NCBI GenBank assembly: GCA_028065725.1
Contig: JAPTVL010000418.1
Location: 1-16,322 of the forward strand
Direction of reading: 5' to 3'
Length of the DNA stretch: 16,322 nt
From: Betaproteobacteria bacterium
Lineage (GTDB): Bacteria > Pseudomonadota > Gammaproteobacteria > Burkholderiales > Rhodocyclaceae
The notes below the pieces were generated by a model that searched no databases, was not told the DNA's origin, and saw nothing but the letters and a program-made list of their open reading frames with translations. The position numbers and the translations under genes are program-made. Of this stretch, positions 5,667 through 13,173 are shown in pieces; the stretch's first letter is position 1, and each line of letters starts with the position of its first letter.

Positions 5667-8396
5667 ATGACTACGTCCGATATCCTTGGTCCTGGTGTCG
5701 ATGCGTGGCTGATTCAGCGACTCCAGAGTTGGGGGATCGCGACGCTGACCAATGTGCAGCAGCGCGCGATTGCCGCTGGCGCCGCTGCAGGCCGCAGCCT
5801 CATCGTTAGTGCGCCGACATCGTCCGGCAAGACCCTGGTAGGCGAAATCGCCGTCTTGTGTGCGCTGCGATCCGGGGTACGCGCGGTTTATCTGGTTTCC
5901 CACAAGGCGCTGGCTGATCAGAAGTACCTCGACTTCGTGGCACGCTTCGGCGAAGGTGCCGCCGAACCGATTGGCTCGGTTGGGCTGAACACAGGCGACC
6001 GAACTGAGGGCGACATCGACGCGCAGTTGATGGTCGCGACCTACGAAAAGGCGTTGGGGCTGTTCCTGAGTGGTCAGCTCCGGCCGAACAACGCCCTGGT
6101 CGTGGCCGATGAGTTGCAGATCCTTGGCGAGCCCGGACGCGGCCCCGATATCGAAGCGCTCTGTGCGGCGCTACGGCAACTCGGCATTCGGCAATTCGTG
6201 GCGCTGACGGCGACCGTTGCGAATCCCGAAGACCTCGCCGGTTGGATGGCGTGCGATCTCGTGCGCTGCACACACCGAGACGTACCGCTCTACCAAGAAA
6301 TCTGGTACGAGGGCCGAGCCCACCGAACGAAGTTCGGCGACGACAGCGGGCAGGACGTGCATGGCGGCGCCGCTGCGACCAACGACATTGGCTGCGTCGT
6401 GGATCACTTGCTGCGGCTCGGACGTGGCCCGGTCCTGGTGTTCACGGAAAGCCGCCGCGAAGCCCTGAATTACGCGACTGCGTTCGGGCAAAGCCGGCCC
6501 CGCGTCGGCATCGGCATCGCGCTGGCGCAGCAGCTCGACTTGTTCTCCGAACCGACGGAGTCGTCGGATCAGCTGCGCGAAAACGCCGAGCGCCGAGTTG
6601 CCTTCCACACGGCCGATCTGTCGCCGCAAGAGCGCCAGGTCATCGAGGGCGGTTTCACCGATGGTAAGTTCGAAGTGTGCTTCGCCACCTCGACCCTTGC
6701 GGCTGGGGTGAATTTTCCGTTCCGGACCATCGTCTTTTCGAAGTTGACCTACCGCTACGGTGACCGCGCGGGAAGCCACGTCGTCAGGTCCGACTACCGC
6801 AATATGTCCGGACGGGCCGGCCGGCTCGGGATGCATCCGGACGGCTTCGCAGTGCTGCTGCCGCAGAACAACGTCGAACTTGCGCACGCCAACATGCTGG
6901 TGTTGCCCGACAACGATCGGCTTACGTCGCAGTTGGTGAACCTGAGCATCCGCAAGTCGATCCTGACCTTGGTCGCCTCGGGCTTGGCCAGCAGTTTCGC
7001 CGAGGTGATGACGTTCTTCGAGAACACACTGTACTGGTATCAGACGCTGAACCGGAATCCGACCAAGCTGGCGACGTTGACGACCGAAAGCCGCACCGCC
7101 GTGGACTGGCTCAATGCCAACTCATTGATCCGCGAGCAGGCTGGCACGCTGTTCATCACCCCGCTCGGCAACGCTGCCGCGATGTCCGGCCTGTTGCCGT
7201 CTACTGTTGTCCAGCTCGCCGCCATGCTGCGCGCCCTCGCGCCGCAGCTGGTCGCGAACTTCGACGCCTGGATTCCGGGGTTGATCTACGCGGCCTGCGC
7301 CAGCGATGAATTCAGAGCTGAACGGCCGTCGCGGTTTTTCCCGTTTCCGTCGCCAACCACCTACGAGTCGGTGACCTTCTGGGGGACCCAGCAGTTGCCG
7401 GTAGAACTGGACCGCACTGACCTGAAGCTGGCGCATTGCGCCCATGCGATTGCGCTCTATGCCGAAGGGTTGGCGGATCGCAAGATCGCGCATATCACCC
7501 ATGTGCCGGGCGGCATGATCCATCGTCTGGCCTTGGACGTGGCCTGGGTGCTCGATGGGCTGCACAAGCTCTCCACGACGCCCGACCTCGGTTGCCCGCA
7601 AACCGTGAGCAATCAAATCGCCATGCTGGCCCGCCGGGTGCGCTGGGGTGCCCCGACGGAGGCCTTGGACATGCTGCGGGTCGCTGAGCGGCATGGTGTG
7701 CCGGGGTTCGGCCGGCAGCGCGCCATGGGCCTGATCGCGCAAGGCATCGCGACCCTCCACGACGTGCTAGGAACCGCGAAGGACAAGCTAGTGCAGTTGC
7801 TCCGCAGCGAGCCGCGCGCGCAGGCGCTGCTCGATGCGGTTTCCAGCACCGTCGGATTGGGGCCGAGCAGGCTTGCTGCCGCGCATTTCAAGACCGGGCA
7901 GGAACTAGGCATCGAGCGTCAGGTCAAGGCCTGCGACGACAGCTTGGGCACGGAATACGAAGTGGCAATCGCTGCTCTGTTGCGCGTCGAAGCTGCCTGG
8001 GCCGTCACCGTCCTGGATGACGGGACGCGGCCGAATGTTCCGGACCTGCTCATCGAGTTGGGCGCTCAGCAAATTCTGCTGGAATGCAAGACATGCACGA
8101 AGACACCGGCCCTGATCAAGAAGGAAGAAGCCTGGGCGGTCATGCAGAAGGCAGCGGATTTCGACCCTGCGATGCGGCGGGTGACGCTGGGGAAGCCCGC
8201 GTTCGACGAGACATCCAAGAAGAAGGCTGCAGCCTCGCAGGACATCACGCTGGTCGAGCATAGTGTTTTCATGGAAGGCCTGCTGCGCGTCCATGGCGGT
8301 ACGCTCTCGGCCGCTGACTTCATGACTTGGCTCGGCACTCCCGGTGTCGCGGAGCTTGAACGCCTTGGCGGTAGTCCGACCTACCTCGGCAGGTAG
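5667..8396 (+). CDS. Ski2-like helicase with C-terminal PD-(D/E)XK nuclease
   Basis: The 909-aa protein is predicted to use ATP to unwind or translocate on nucleic acid and to cut DNA. Superfamily 2 motifs appear in order: Walker A SAPTSSGKT (48-56), Walker B VVADELQ (145-151, DELQ instead of DEAD), motif III TAT (181-183), motif V ATSTLAAGVNFP (340-351) and motif VI NMSGRAGRLG (379-388). This set is Ski2/Hel308-like and resembles HamB-type defence helicases. The C-terminus holds a PD-(D/E)XK core: VPD with D793 and LLECKT with E806/K808. A long region (400-780) has no assigned domain. The ATG at 5667 follows GGGAAGAG with good spacing; in-frame starts upstream enter the intron. The gene stands alone downstream of the IIC intron with no HamA partner seen. 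An antiphage role is inferred from domain fusion and context. Confidence 0.85.
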   Translation: MTTSDILGPGVDAWLIQRLQSWGIATLTNVQQRAIAAGAAAGRSLIVSAPTSSGKTLVGEIAVLCALRSGVRAVYLVSHKALADQKYLDFVARFGEGAAEPIGSVGLNTGDRTEGDIDAQLMVATYEKALGLFLSGQLRPNNALVVADELQILGEPGRGPDIEALCAALRQLGIRQFVALTATVANPEDLAGWMACDLVRCTHRDVPLYQEIWYEGRAHRTKFGDDSGQDVHGGAAATNDIGCVVDHLLRLGRGPVLVFTESRREALNYATAFGQSRPRVGIGIALAQQLDLFSEPTESSDQLRENAERRVAFHTADLSPQERQVIEGGFTDGKFEVCFATSTLAAGVNFPFRTIVFSKLTYRYGDRAGSHVVRSDYRNMSGRAGRLGMHPDGFAVLLPQNNVELAHANMLVLPDNDRLTSQLVNLSIRKSILTLVASGLASSFAEVMTFFENTLYWYQTLNRNPTKLATLTTESRTAVDWLNANSLIREQAGTLFITPLGNAAAMSGLLPSTVVQLAAMLRALAPQLVANFDAWIPGLIYAACASDEFRAERPSRFFPFPSPTTYESVTFWGTQQLPVELDRTDLKLAHCAHAIALYAEGLADRKIAHITHVPGGMIHRLALDVAWVLDGLHKLSTTPDLGCPQTVSNQIAMLARRVRWGAPTEALDMLRVAERHGVPGFGRQRAMGLIAQGIATLHDVLGTAKDKLVQLLRSEPRAQALLDAVSSTVGLGPSRLAAAHFKTGQELGIERQVKACDDSLGTEYEVAIAALLRVEAAWAVTVLDDGTRPNVPDLLIELGAQQILLECKTCTKTPALIKKEEAWAVMQKAADFDPAMRRVTLGKPAFDETSKKKAAASQDITLVEHSVFMEGLLRVHGGTLSAADFMTWLGTPGVAELERLGGSPTYLGR

Positions 8397-8433
8397 GTGG
8401 TATCTGACGAAGGGCCTCGCGAAGCGGCGCATA

Positions 8434-8459
8434 CCGGCACCGGCCGAAGCCAGTGCCGG
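8434..8459. terminator. Hairpin between convergent genes
   Basis: CCGGCAC (8434-8440) and GTGCCGG (8453-8459) form a stem between the helicase stop (8396) and the leftward small gene's stop (8468). No T-run follows, so termination on both strands is only suggested by position. Confidence 0.35.
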
Positions 8460-8467
8460 CGGCAGGC

Positions 8468-8668
8468 CTAAGCCTGCGGTGAGCCATCGTCCTTCGGCGG
8501 GACGCACACGATGCGGCCCGTGATGGACATGCCGGTCGGGATAACCAGGTCGAAGCCTTGGCCTTGCATGTGCTGCCAGACGACGCAGACTTCGATCCAG
8601 CGCGGCTTGCGGTCACTGCCGTCGGGCAGGGTCTCGACGAGGTAGGCGTGGTGTGAGGGTTTGGACAT
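8468..8668 (-). CDS. Small conserved-type hypothetical protein (66 aa)
   Basis: The function is unknown. The protein begins MSKPSHHAYLVETLPDGSDR and contains WIEVCVVWQHMQGQGFDLVI followed by GMSITGRIVCVPP. I associate this 'HxAY...W...w.H..GqGF.l....p..GRi' layout with small hypothetical proteins common on proteobacterial plasmids and integrative elements; no activity is known to me. It is probably a single beta-rich domain, with no signal peptide or membrane helix. The ATG at 8668 is preceded by AAAGGAAAG, a good ribosome site. It is convergent with the helicase gene and divergent from the toxin-antitoxin operon. Confidence 0.7.
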   Translation of the reverse strand: MSKPSHHAYLVETLPDGSDRKPRWIEVCVVWQHMQGQGFDLVIPTGMSITGRIVCVPPKDDGSPQA

Positions 8669-8915
8669 GGTGCTTTCCTTTCGGTTGATCGCCCCACGGC
8701 GGGGACGCGAAAGGCCCGGCAGCCGGCACTCAAGCGCGCGGTCACGAGAGCTTTTTTGGGGGGGCGTGCTCACGGGGGCGCCAAAACAGCGACATTGACC
8801 GTGAGCGGCGGCAGCTAAGGTGCGCGCTTCCCCGGTCCGTGCGGGCGACACGGCAGGAAAGCGCCCAGACCTGAACACCTGACCTGACTATCAAGGAAGA
8901 TCCCACTGGCGGTCC
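8669..8915. other. Divergent intergenic region with T6G7 tract
   Basis: It separates the leftward small gene from the rightward toxin-antitoxin operon. A run of six T then seven G lies at 8752-8764. An open minus-strand frame crosses the run, but the protein it would give looks random. No -35/-10 pair is clear for the leftward gene. Confidence 0.5.
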
Positions 8916-8937
8916 ATAGCACTAAGTGCTATATAAT
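8916..8937 (+). promoter_or_regulatory. Toxin-antitoxin promoter with overlapping operator
   Basis: ATAGCACT-A-AGTGCTAT (8916-8932) is a perfect 8-bp inverted repeat. Its end overlaps a consensus -10 box, TATAAT (8932-8937), about 20 bp before the toxin ATG. The -35 region is weak. An XRE antitoxin dimer binding the repeat would block RNA polymerase, the usual autoregulation in higBA-type operons. The binding protein is inferred. Confidence 0.7.
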
Positions 8938-8956
8938 TGGAGTGAAGGAGACCGGC

Positions 8957-9337
8957 ATGGCGGTTTACAAGACCCGGTGGTTCGACCGCTGGGCACGCAA
9001 AGAAGGGTTGGCCACGTCCAGCCTGTGCGCCGCCCTGCAGGAAATGACGCGCGGCTTGGTTGATGCCGACCTGGGCGGTGGGCTGGTCAAGAAGCGGATC
9101 GGGCGGCCTGGACAAGGGAAGAGTGGTGGCTATCGCACGCTGGTCGCCACCAACAAGGGCAGCCGCTGGGTGTTCGTCTTTGGCTTCCCGAAGAACGAGC
9201 GCAGCAACATCGACAAGGACGAAACCGAGGCCTTGAAGAAGTTGGCGGCGCACCTGTTGTCACTGACGCCCCATGCGCTCGGCAAAGCACAGAGGGCTGG
9301 TGAACTGATTGAGGTGGAATGCGATGCGAAAGACTAA
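8957..9337 (+). CDS. RelE/HigB-like type II toxin
   Basis: The 126-aa protein has the family pattern LVKKRIGRPGQGKSGGYRTL (about residues 44-63) followed by WVFVFGFPKNERSNI. This is typical of the RelE-like toxins encoded ahead of an XRE antitoxin. Family members are mostly ribosome-dependent mRNA interferases; this activity is inferred. The ATG at 8957 follows AAGGAG with 6 nt spacing. The toxin precedes the antitoxin, as in higBA, and the genes overlap by 14 bp, which points to translational coupling. The C-terminal ~25 residues (HALGKAQRAGELIEVECDAKD) extend past the core fold. The pair may stabilise the island or guard the neighbouring restriction genes. Confidence 0.88.
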   Translation: MAVYKTRWFDRWARKEGLATSSLCAALQEMTRGLVDADLGGGLVKKRIGRPGQGKSGGYRTLVATNKGSRWVFVFGFPKNERSNIDKDETEALKKLAAHLLSLTPHALGKAQRAGELIEVECDAKD

Positions 9338-9638
9338 GTCTCCGATCCTTGCCGTCGTGCATGACACGGCCAAGGGCCTGCACAAGGCGGGCGTGATGGA
9401 TCAAGTCACACTGCGTGAATTCGACCAACTCTGTCTGCCGCCGGTCGCGCCATTGCAGCCCGAGCAAATCAAACACATCCGCGAGAGCACGCGGGTCAGT
9501 CAGGCCGTCTTTGCCCGTCTGCTGAACACCAGTCTCTCGACGGTGCAGAAGTGGGAGATCGGCCAGAAGAAGCCCACGGGCACCGCCCTCAAACTGCTGC
9601 ACCTGGTGCAGAAACGCGGGATCGAAGTCGTCGCCTGA
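9324..9638 (+). CDS. HigA/NadS-like XRE antitoxin
   Basis: The 104-aa protein carries a C-terminal helix-turn-helix: QPEQIKHIRESTRVSQAVFA, then RLLNTSLSTVQKWEIGQKKP (about residues 49-88). The spacing and the 'vQkWE.G.k.P.G.alkLL' ending are the hallmark of HigA-type antitoxins. The N-terminal ~45 residues would wrap the toxin. The ATG at 9324 follows GAGGTGG by 6 nt; an earlier TTG at 9309 would overlap more. It should neutralise the upstream toxin and, with it, repress the promoter at 8916-8937. Confidence 0.9.
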   Translation: MRKTKSPILAVVHDTAKGLHKAGVMDQVTLREFDQLCLPPVAPLQPEQIKHIRESTRVSQAVFARLLNTSLSTVQKWEIGQKKPTGTALKLLHLVQKRGIEVVA

Positions 9639-9744
9639 TCGCAGGAGCATGAATCCAGGAACCGACGCGCGGTCGGCTGCAGCTCACGGCTGCGGCATAG
9701 GAGCGATTGCGCGCCGCATCGATTGAATACCGACCAAAAATCTA

Positions 9745-11775
9745 ATGGCAAAGACAAGAACCCAGGCCGCACCCAAGATGGATGTCGGCGCGGCAACCGC
9801 TGCCCTTAAAGCTATCCCCGACGGCAAGGTCGTTGACTTCATCTCGGGGCGCTTGCTTGACGACACGCCGGAGGAATACGTCAGGCAGAACGTCGAAATG
9901 AGCCTGGTGCTGGAATACAGCTACCCGCGCGATCAAGTCGAGGTCGAATTCCGCATCAAGGTCGGATCGGGCACCAAGCGGGTCGATCTAGCGCTGTTCG
10001 CGCCAGGCGCACCGCATACGCAAGACAACATCCAGACCATCATCGAGACCAAGCGCGAAGGCACGAAGCGCGAGGACAAGAGCGACGGCGTCGGCCAGCT
10101 CAAGAGCTACATGGCCGCGTGTCTCAACTGCCAGCATGGCATGTGGACCAACGGCGTTGATCGGGACTGCTTCTACAAGTCCAGTGACCGCGGCGAGCAC
10201 AGCTTCATCGATGCAATCGACATCCCAATTCAAGGGGCCAAGAAGGCGGATGCGCCGACGCGTGAGTTCCTGCGCGCCGCGACCGGCGAGAACCTTCTGT
10301 TCACCTTTAAGCGCTGCCACAACTACATCGCCGGCAGCGTTGGCCTGCAAAAGCCCGAGGCATTTTGGGAATTGCTGAAGCTCATCTTCTGCAAGATCGA
10401 GGATGAGCGTTCGGACAGCGACAAGCTTGAGTTCTACGTTACGCAGACCGAACGCACGTCGATGGATCTGCAGGGCCGCGTGAAATCTCGACTCGACCGC
10501 ATCTTTCGTGACCGCGTCCTCGCCAAGTATCCGACTATCTTCAAGAGCAATGAGCGCCTGGAGATGAACGGCGCGACGCTGGCCTATGTGGTTAGCGAGA
10601 TGCAGCAGTATTCTCTGCTGGACTCGGCGGTTGACGTGAAGGGCGTCGCCTATGAAGAGGTTGTCGGCAGCAATCTCCGCGGCGACCGCGGCGAGTTTTT
10701 CACGCCGCGCAATGCCTGCCGCATGGCGGTGAAGATGATCAACCCGCAGGCGGGTGAGATCGTGCTTGATCCGGCCTGCGGCACGGGCGGTTTCCTCGTG
10801 ATGGCGATGAACCATGTGCTGGCGCTGATCGATGAGAAGCATCGCAGTCGCTGGCCGAAGCGCGGGCCGTCACCGGAGCAACAGTCCGAATGGTTCCGCG
10901 AGCGGCATCAGTACCTGTCGCAAAACATCTATGGTCTCGACCTGAATCCGAACTTGGTGCGCGCGGCCAAGATGAACATGGTCATGAACAATGACGGGTC
11001 GGGCAGTTTGTTCCAATGCAACTCGCTGGAGCATCCGTACCGCTGGCCTGCCGAAGGTCCGCCGCACTGGCTGCTCGGCGGCGTCGATGTGATCTTCGCC
11101 AACCCGCCGTTCGGCACTGAGATCACCATTGACGATCCACGCATCCTGTCGCAGTTCGACGTGGGATCGGTGTGGGATGCGACGGACAAGGGCTTTGTCC
11201 GTCGGAAGACCAAGGATGAGAAGCCGGTGCTGCAGTCGAGTCAGCCACCGGAAGTTCTGTTTGTCGAGCGTTGCCTGCAGTTCTTGAAGCCCGGTGGGCG
11301 CATGGCAATCGTGCTGCCCAATGGTCTGCTGAACAATCCCGGCTTGGCCTACTTCCGCAAGTGCATCCTGGGAAAAGCGCAACTGCTAGCCGTGGTGGAC
11401 ATGCATCGCGACCTGTTTCAGCCGCGCAATGACACCCAAACCAGCATGGTGCTGCTGCGCAAATGGGGTGAGGGCGAGTCTGCCGAAAGCCATGGTGACT
11501 ACCCCGTCTTCATGGCAATCGCCGACAAGGTTGGTCACAACAAGCGCGGCAGCACGATCTACAAGCGAGCGCCGGATGGCAGCCTGCTCTTGCATGACTC
11601 GGTGAGAACGCATCGGGTGCCGAAGGCGGACGGCACCTTCGAGGAAGTCGCCGTCACGACGACCGCGCCGATGGTCGATGACGAATTGGACGAGGTCGCC
11701 GAGGCCTATCACCTTTGGCTCGCCGAGCAGCTCACGCCGGTCAGCAAGCGCAAAGAGAAGGCAAAGGCGGCATGA
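9745..11775 (+). CDS. Fused restriction nuclease-N6-adenine methyltransferase
   Basis: The 676-aa protein combines cutting and modification. Residues ~40-140 form an HsdR-N-like PD-(D/E)XK nuclease: EVEFRIK, RVDLALF (D81), IIETKRE (E101, K103) and VGQLKSY (Q118). A HsdM-like helical segment follows (VVGSNLRGDRGEFFTPRNAC). The S-adenosylmethionine motif DPACGTGGF is at 342-350 and the catalytic NPPFG of N6-adenine methylases at 453-457. No helicase motor is present. Fused nuclease-methylase plus separate specificity subunit is the BcgI-type (type IIB/IIG-like) arrangement. The start ATG at 9745 has only a weak ribosome site (CAAAAATCTA before it). The stop overlaps the next ATG (ATGA), so the S subunit is coupled. 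Target site unknown. Confidence 0.88.
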   Translation: MAKTRTQAAPKMDVGAATAALKAIPDGKVVDFISGRLLDDTPEEYVRQNVEMSLVLEYSYPRDQVEVEFRIKVGSGTKRVDLALFAPGAPHTQDNIQTIIETKREGTKREDKSDGVGQLKSYMAACLNCQHGMWTNGVDRDCFYKSSDRGEHSFIDAIDIPIQGAKKADAPTREFLRAATGENLLFTFKRCHNYIAGSVGLQKPEAFWELLKLIFCKIEDERSDSDKLEFYVTQTERTSMDLQGRVKSRLDRIFRDRVLAKYPTIFKSNERLEMNGATLAYVVSEMQQYSLLDSAVDVKGVAYEEVVGSNLRGDRGEFFTPRNACRMAVKMINPQAGEIVLDPACGTGGFLVMAMNHVLALIDEKHRSRWPKRGPSPEQQSEWFRERHQYLSQNIYGLDLNPNLVRAAKMNMVMNNDGSGSLFQCNSLEHPYRWPAEGPPHWLLGGVDVIFANPPFGTEITIDDPRILSQFDVGSVWDATDKGFVRRKTKDEKPVLQSSQPPEVLFVERCLQFLKPGGRMAIVLPNGLLNNPGLAYFRKCILGKAQLLAVVDMHRDLFQPRNDTQTSMVLLRKWGEGESAESHGDYPVFMAIADKVGHNKRGSTIYKRAPDGSLLLHDSVRTHRVPKADGTFEEVAVTTTAPMVDDELDEVAEAYHLWLAEQLTPVSKRKEKAKAA

Positions 11776-13163
11776 AGCTCTCTAGTATCACGGCCCACGA
11801 TGTAGTGGGCTCGTTGCGCTTCGACGCCAAGTTCCACCTGTCGCGGCAGAACCCGCTGCTGCAGCAGCTGGATTCCAGCCGCTGGACAACGACGACCGTG
11901 GGCGAGACGTTTGGCAACGGCGCCATATGGATGCCCAATCGTTTCGCGCGCGTGTGGGCCGCAAGCGAAGAGTTTGGCAAGCCATTGCTCGTGCCGTATG
12001 ACGCCTTTCGGTACATGCCGTGGTCGCGGTCTTATCTGAGCAAGAGCCAGGTTGCCGAATATTGCGAGGCCGAGGTCAAGCGAGGAACGATCCTGATCGT
12101 TCGCTCCGGGCGCAACTGTGGCCCGGTGACGATGGTGGACAAGTTCGTAGAGACCTTCGCCATGTCCGACGACATGTTGCGCATTACCGGCCTGCCGCTG
12201 TCGGATGACGCCTTCTACTTCTACGCCTTTCTGGCGACCCCGACGGGGCAGGAGGCCGTCCGCCGCGACCGAAACGGTTCCGTGATCGATCACTTGGGAC
12301 CGGAGCAGATCGCAGCGCTGAGCTATCCATTGGTGGAAGAGCCGCTACGGTCGCAGGTGGTGAAGCTCTTCCGTGAGGGCTTCGAGAAGCGCGAAAGGGC
12401 GCGTCTGCTGCTGGCGACGACGCAGCAGGCCTTTCTCAGGCACTTCGGTCTCGATAAGGTTGAAGCTGCATTCGATGCCGGGCATCAGGCCCGACGCTTT
12501 ACCGTCGCCAGGAGCGAACTCAGTGACCGCCTTGATGCCGAACCGCGTGCCCCGCGCTACGCAGCGTGGCGCGGTCAGATCGCAGCTTCAGGCGGTTGCG
12601 TGTTGAGCGACATCGCGACGGTTTTCAAGCCGGCCAGCCGGTACAAGACCAACTATATCGATGATCCGCAGTACGGCGTGGCAATGATGAACGGGCGGCA
12701 GATTTCGCAATACCGCGCGATTGCCCTGCGTTGGATGAGCTTGAGCGCGTTCAAGAACCCTGACCAGTTTCGTCTGCAGCCGGGCACGACGCTGCTGACG
12801 GCTGACGGCCGTGCGGAAGAAAACCTTGCGGACTGCGCTCTGGTGACGCCGGATCGTGCCGGTTGGGGAGCCAGTGGACACGTGCATCGGGTCACGCCGC
12901 GCGCCGGAATCAATCCGGGCCTGGTCTACCTGGCCTGCTCATGCGCTCCAGTGCAGGCGCAACTCAAGGCATTGGCGACGGGGTCTGTCGTGGACGCGCT
13001 CAGCGATACCGACGTGGCCTCCGTCGCCGTGCCGTTCGAGGACTCCCCGGCGGCGCTCAAGTTGGGGAAGGCGGCGGAGTTGGCCTGGCAACACTTTGCT
13101 GATGCCGCAACGGCGGAAGAGACCGCCATTGCCGCCCTCGAAGCGGAGTTCAGGGGAGACTGA
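11772..13163 (+). CDS. HsdS-like specificity subunit
   Basis: The 463-aa protein should bind the DNA target for the upstream nuclease-methylase. It has two halves. The first (about 1-235) contains a target-recognition-like region with LIVRSGRNCGPVTMVD and DRNGSVIDHLGPEQIAALSY, then the coiled helix EGFEKRERARLLLATTQQAF. The second (about 270-463) has CVLSDIATVFKPASR, GTTLLTADGRAEENLADCAL and TGSVVDALSDTDVASVAVP, with a closing helix AELAWQHFADAATAEETAIA. Repeated recognition domains with spacer helices are the HsdS layout. The sequence of each half sets its half of a bipartite target, which cannot be predicted here. The ATG at 11772 overlaps the upstream TGA. The gene ends 10 bp from the convergent DUF4238 gene. 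Confidence 0.85.
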   Translation: MKLSSITAHDVVGSLRFDAKFHLSRQNPLLQQLDSSRWTTTTVGETFGNGAIWMPNRFARVWAASEEFGKPLLVPYDAFRYMPWSRSYLSKSQVAEYCEAEVKRGTILIVRSGRNCGPVTMVDKFVETFAMSDDMLRITGLPLSDDAFYFYAFLATPTGQEAVRRDRNGSVIDHLGPEQIAALSYPLVEEPLRSQVVKLFREGFEKRERARLLLATTQQAFLRHFGLDKVEAAFDAGHQARRFTVARSELSDRLDAEPRAPRYAAWRGQIAASGGCVLSDIATVFKPASRYKTNYIDDPQYGVAMMNGRQISQYRAIALRWMSLSAFKNPDQFRLQPGTTLLTADGRAEENLADCALVTPDRAGWGASGHVHRVTPRAGINPGLVYLACSCAPVQAQLKALATGSVVDALSDTDVASVAVPFEDSPAALKLGKAAELAWQHFADAATAEETAIAALEAEFRGD

Positions 13164-13173
13164 GTCGGCAAGG

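Noticed and set aside
5503..8396. Calling this locus Hachiman (hamAB)
   Set aside because: The helicase resembles HamB, but no DUF1837 HamA gene is present and the protein carries its own nuclease domain.
8468..8878. Longer form of the small protein starting at 8878
   Set aside because: The extension crosses the T6G7 run with random-looking sequence; the ATG at 8668 has a clear ribosome site.
9988..10842. 284-codon minus-strand frame within the nuclease-methylase gene
   Set aside because: The + strand carries the nuclease and the DPACGTGGF motif; the antisense frame shows no domain.
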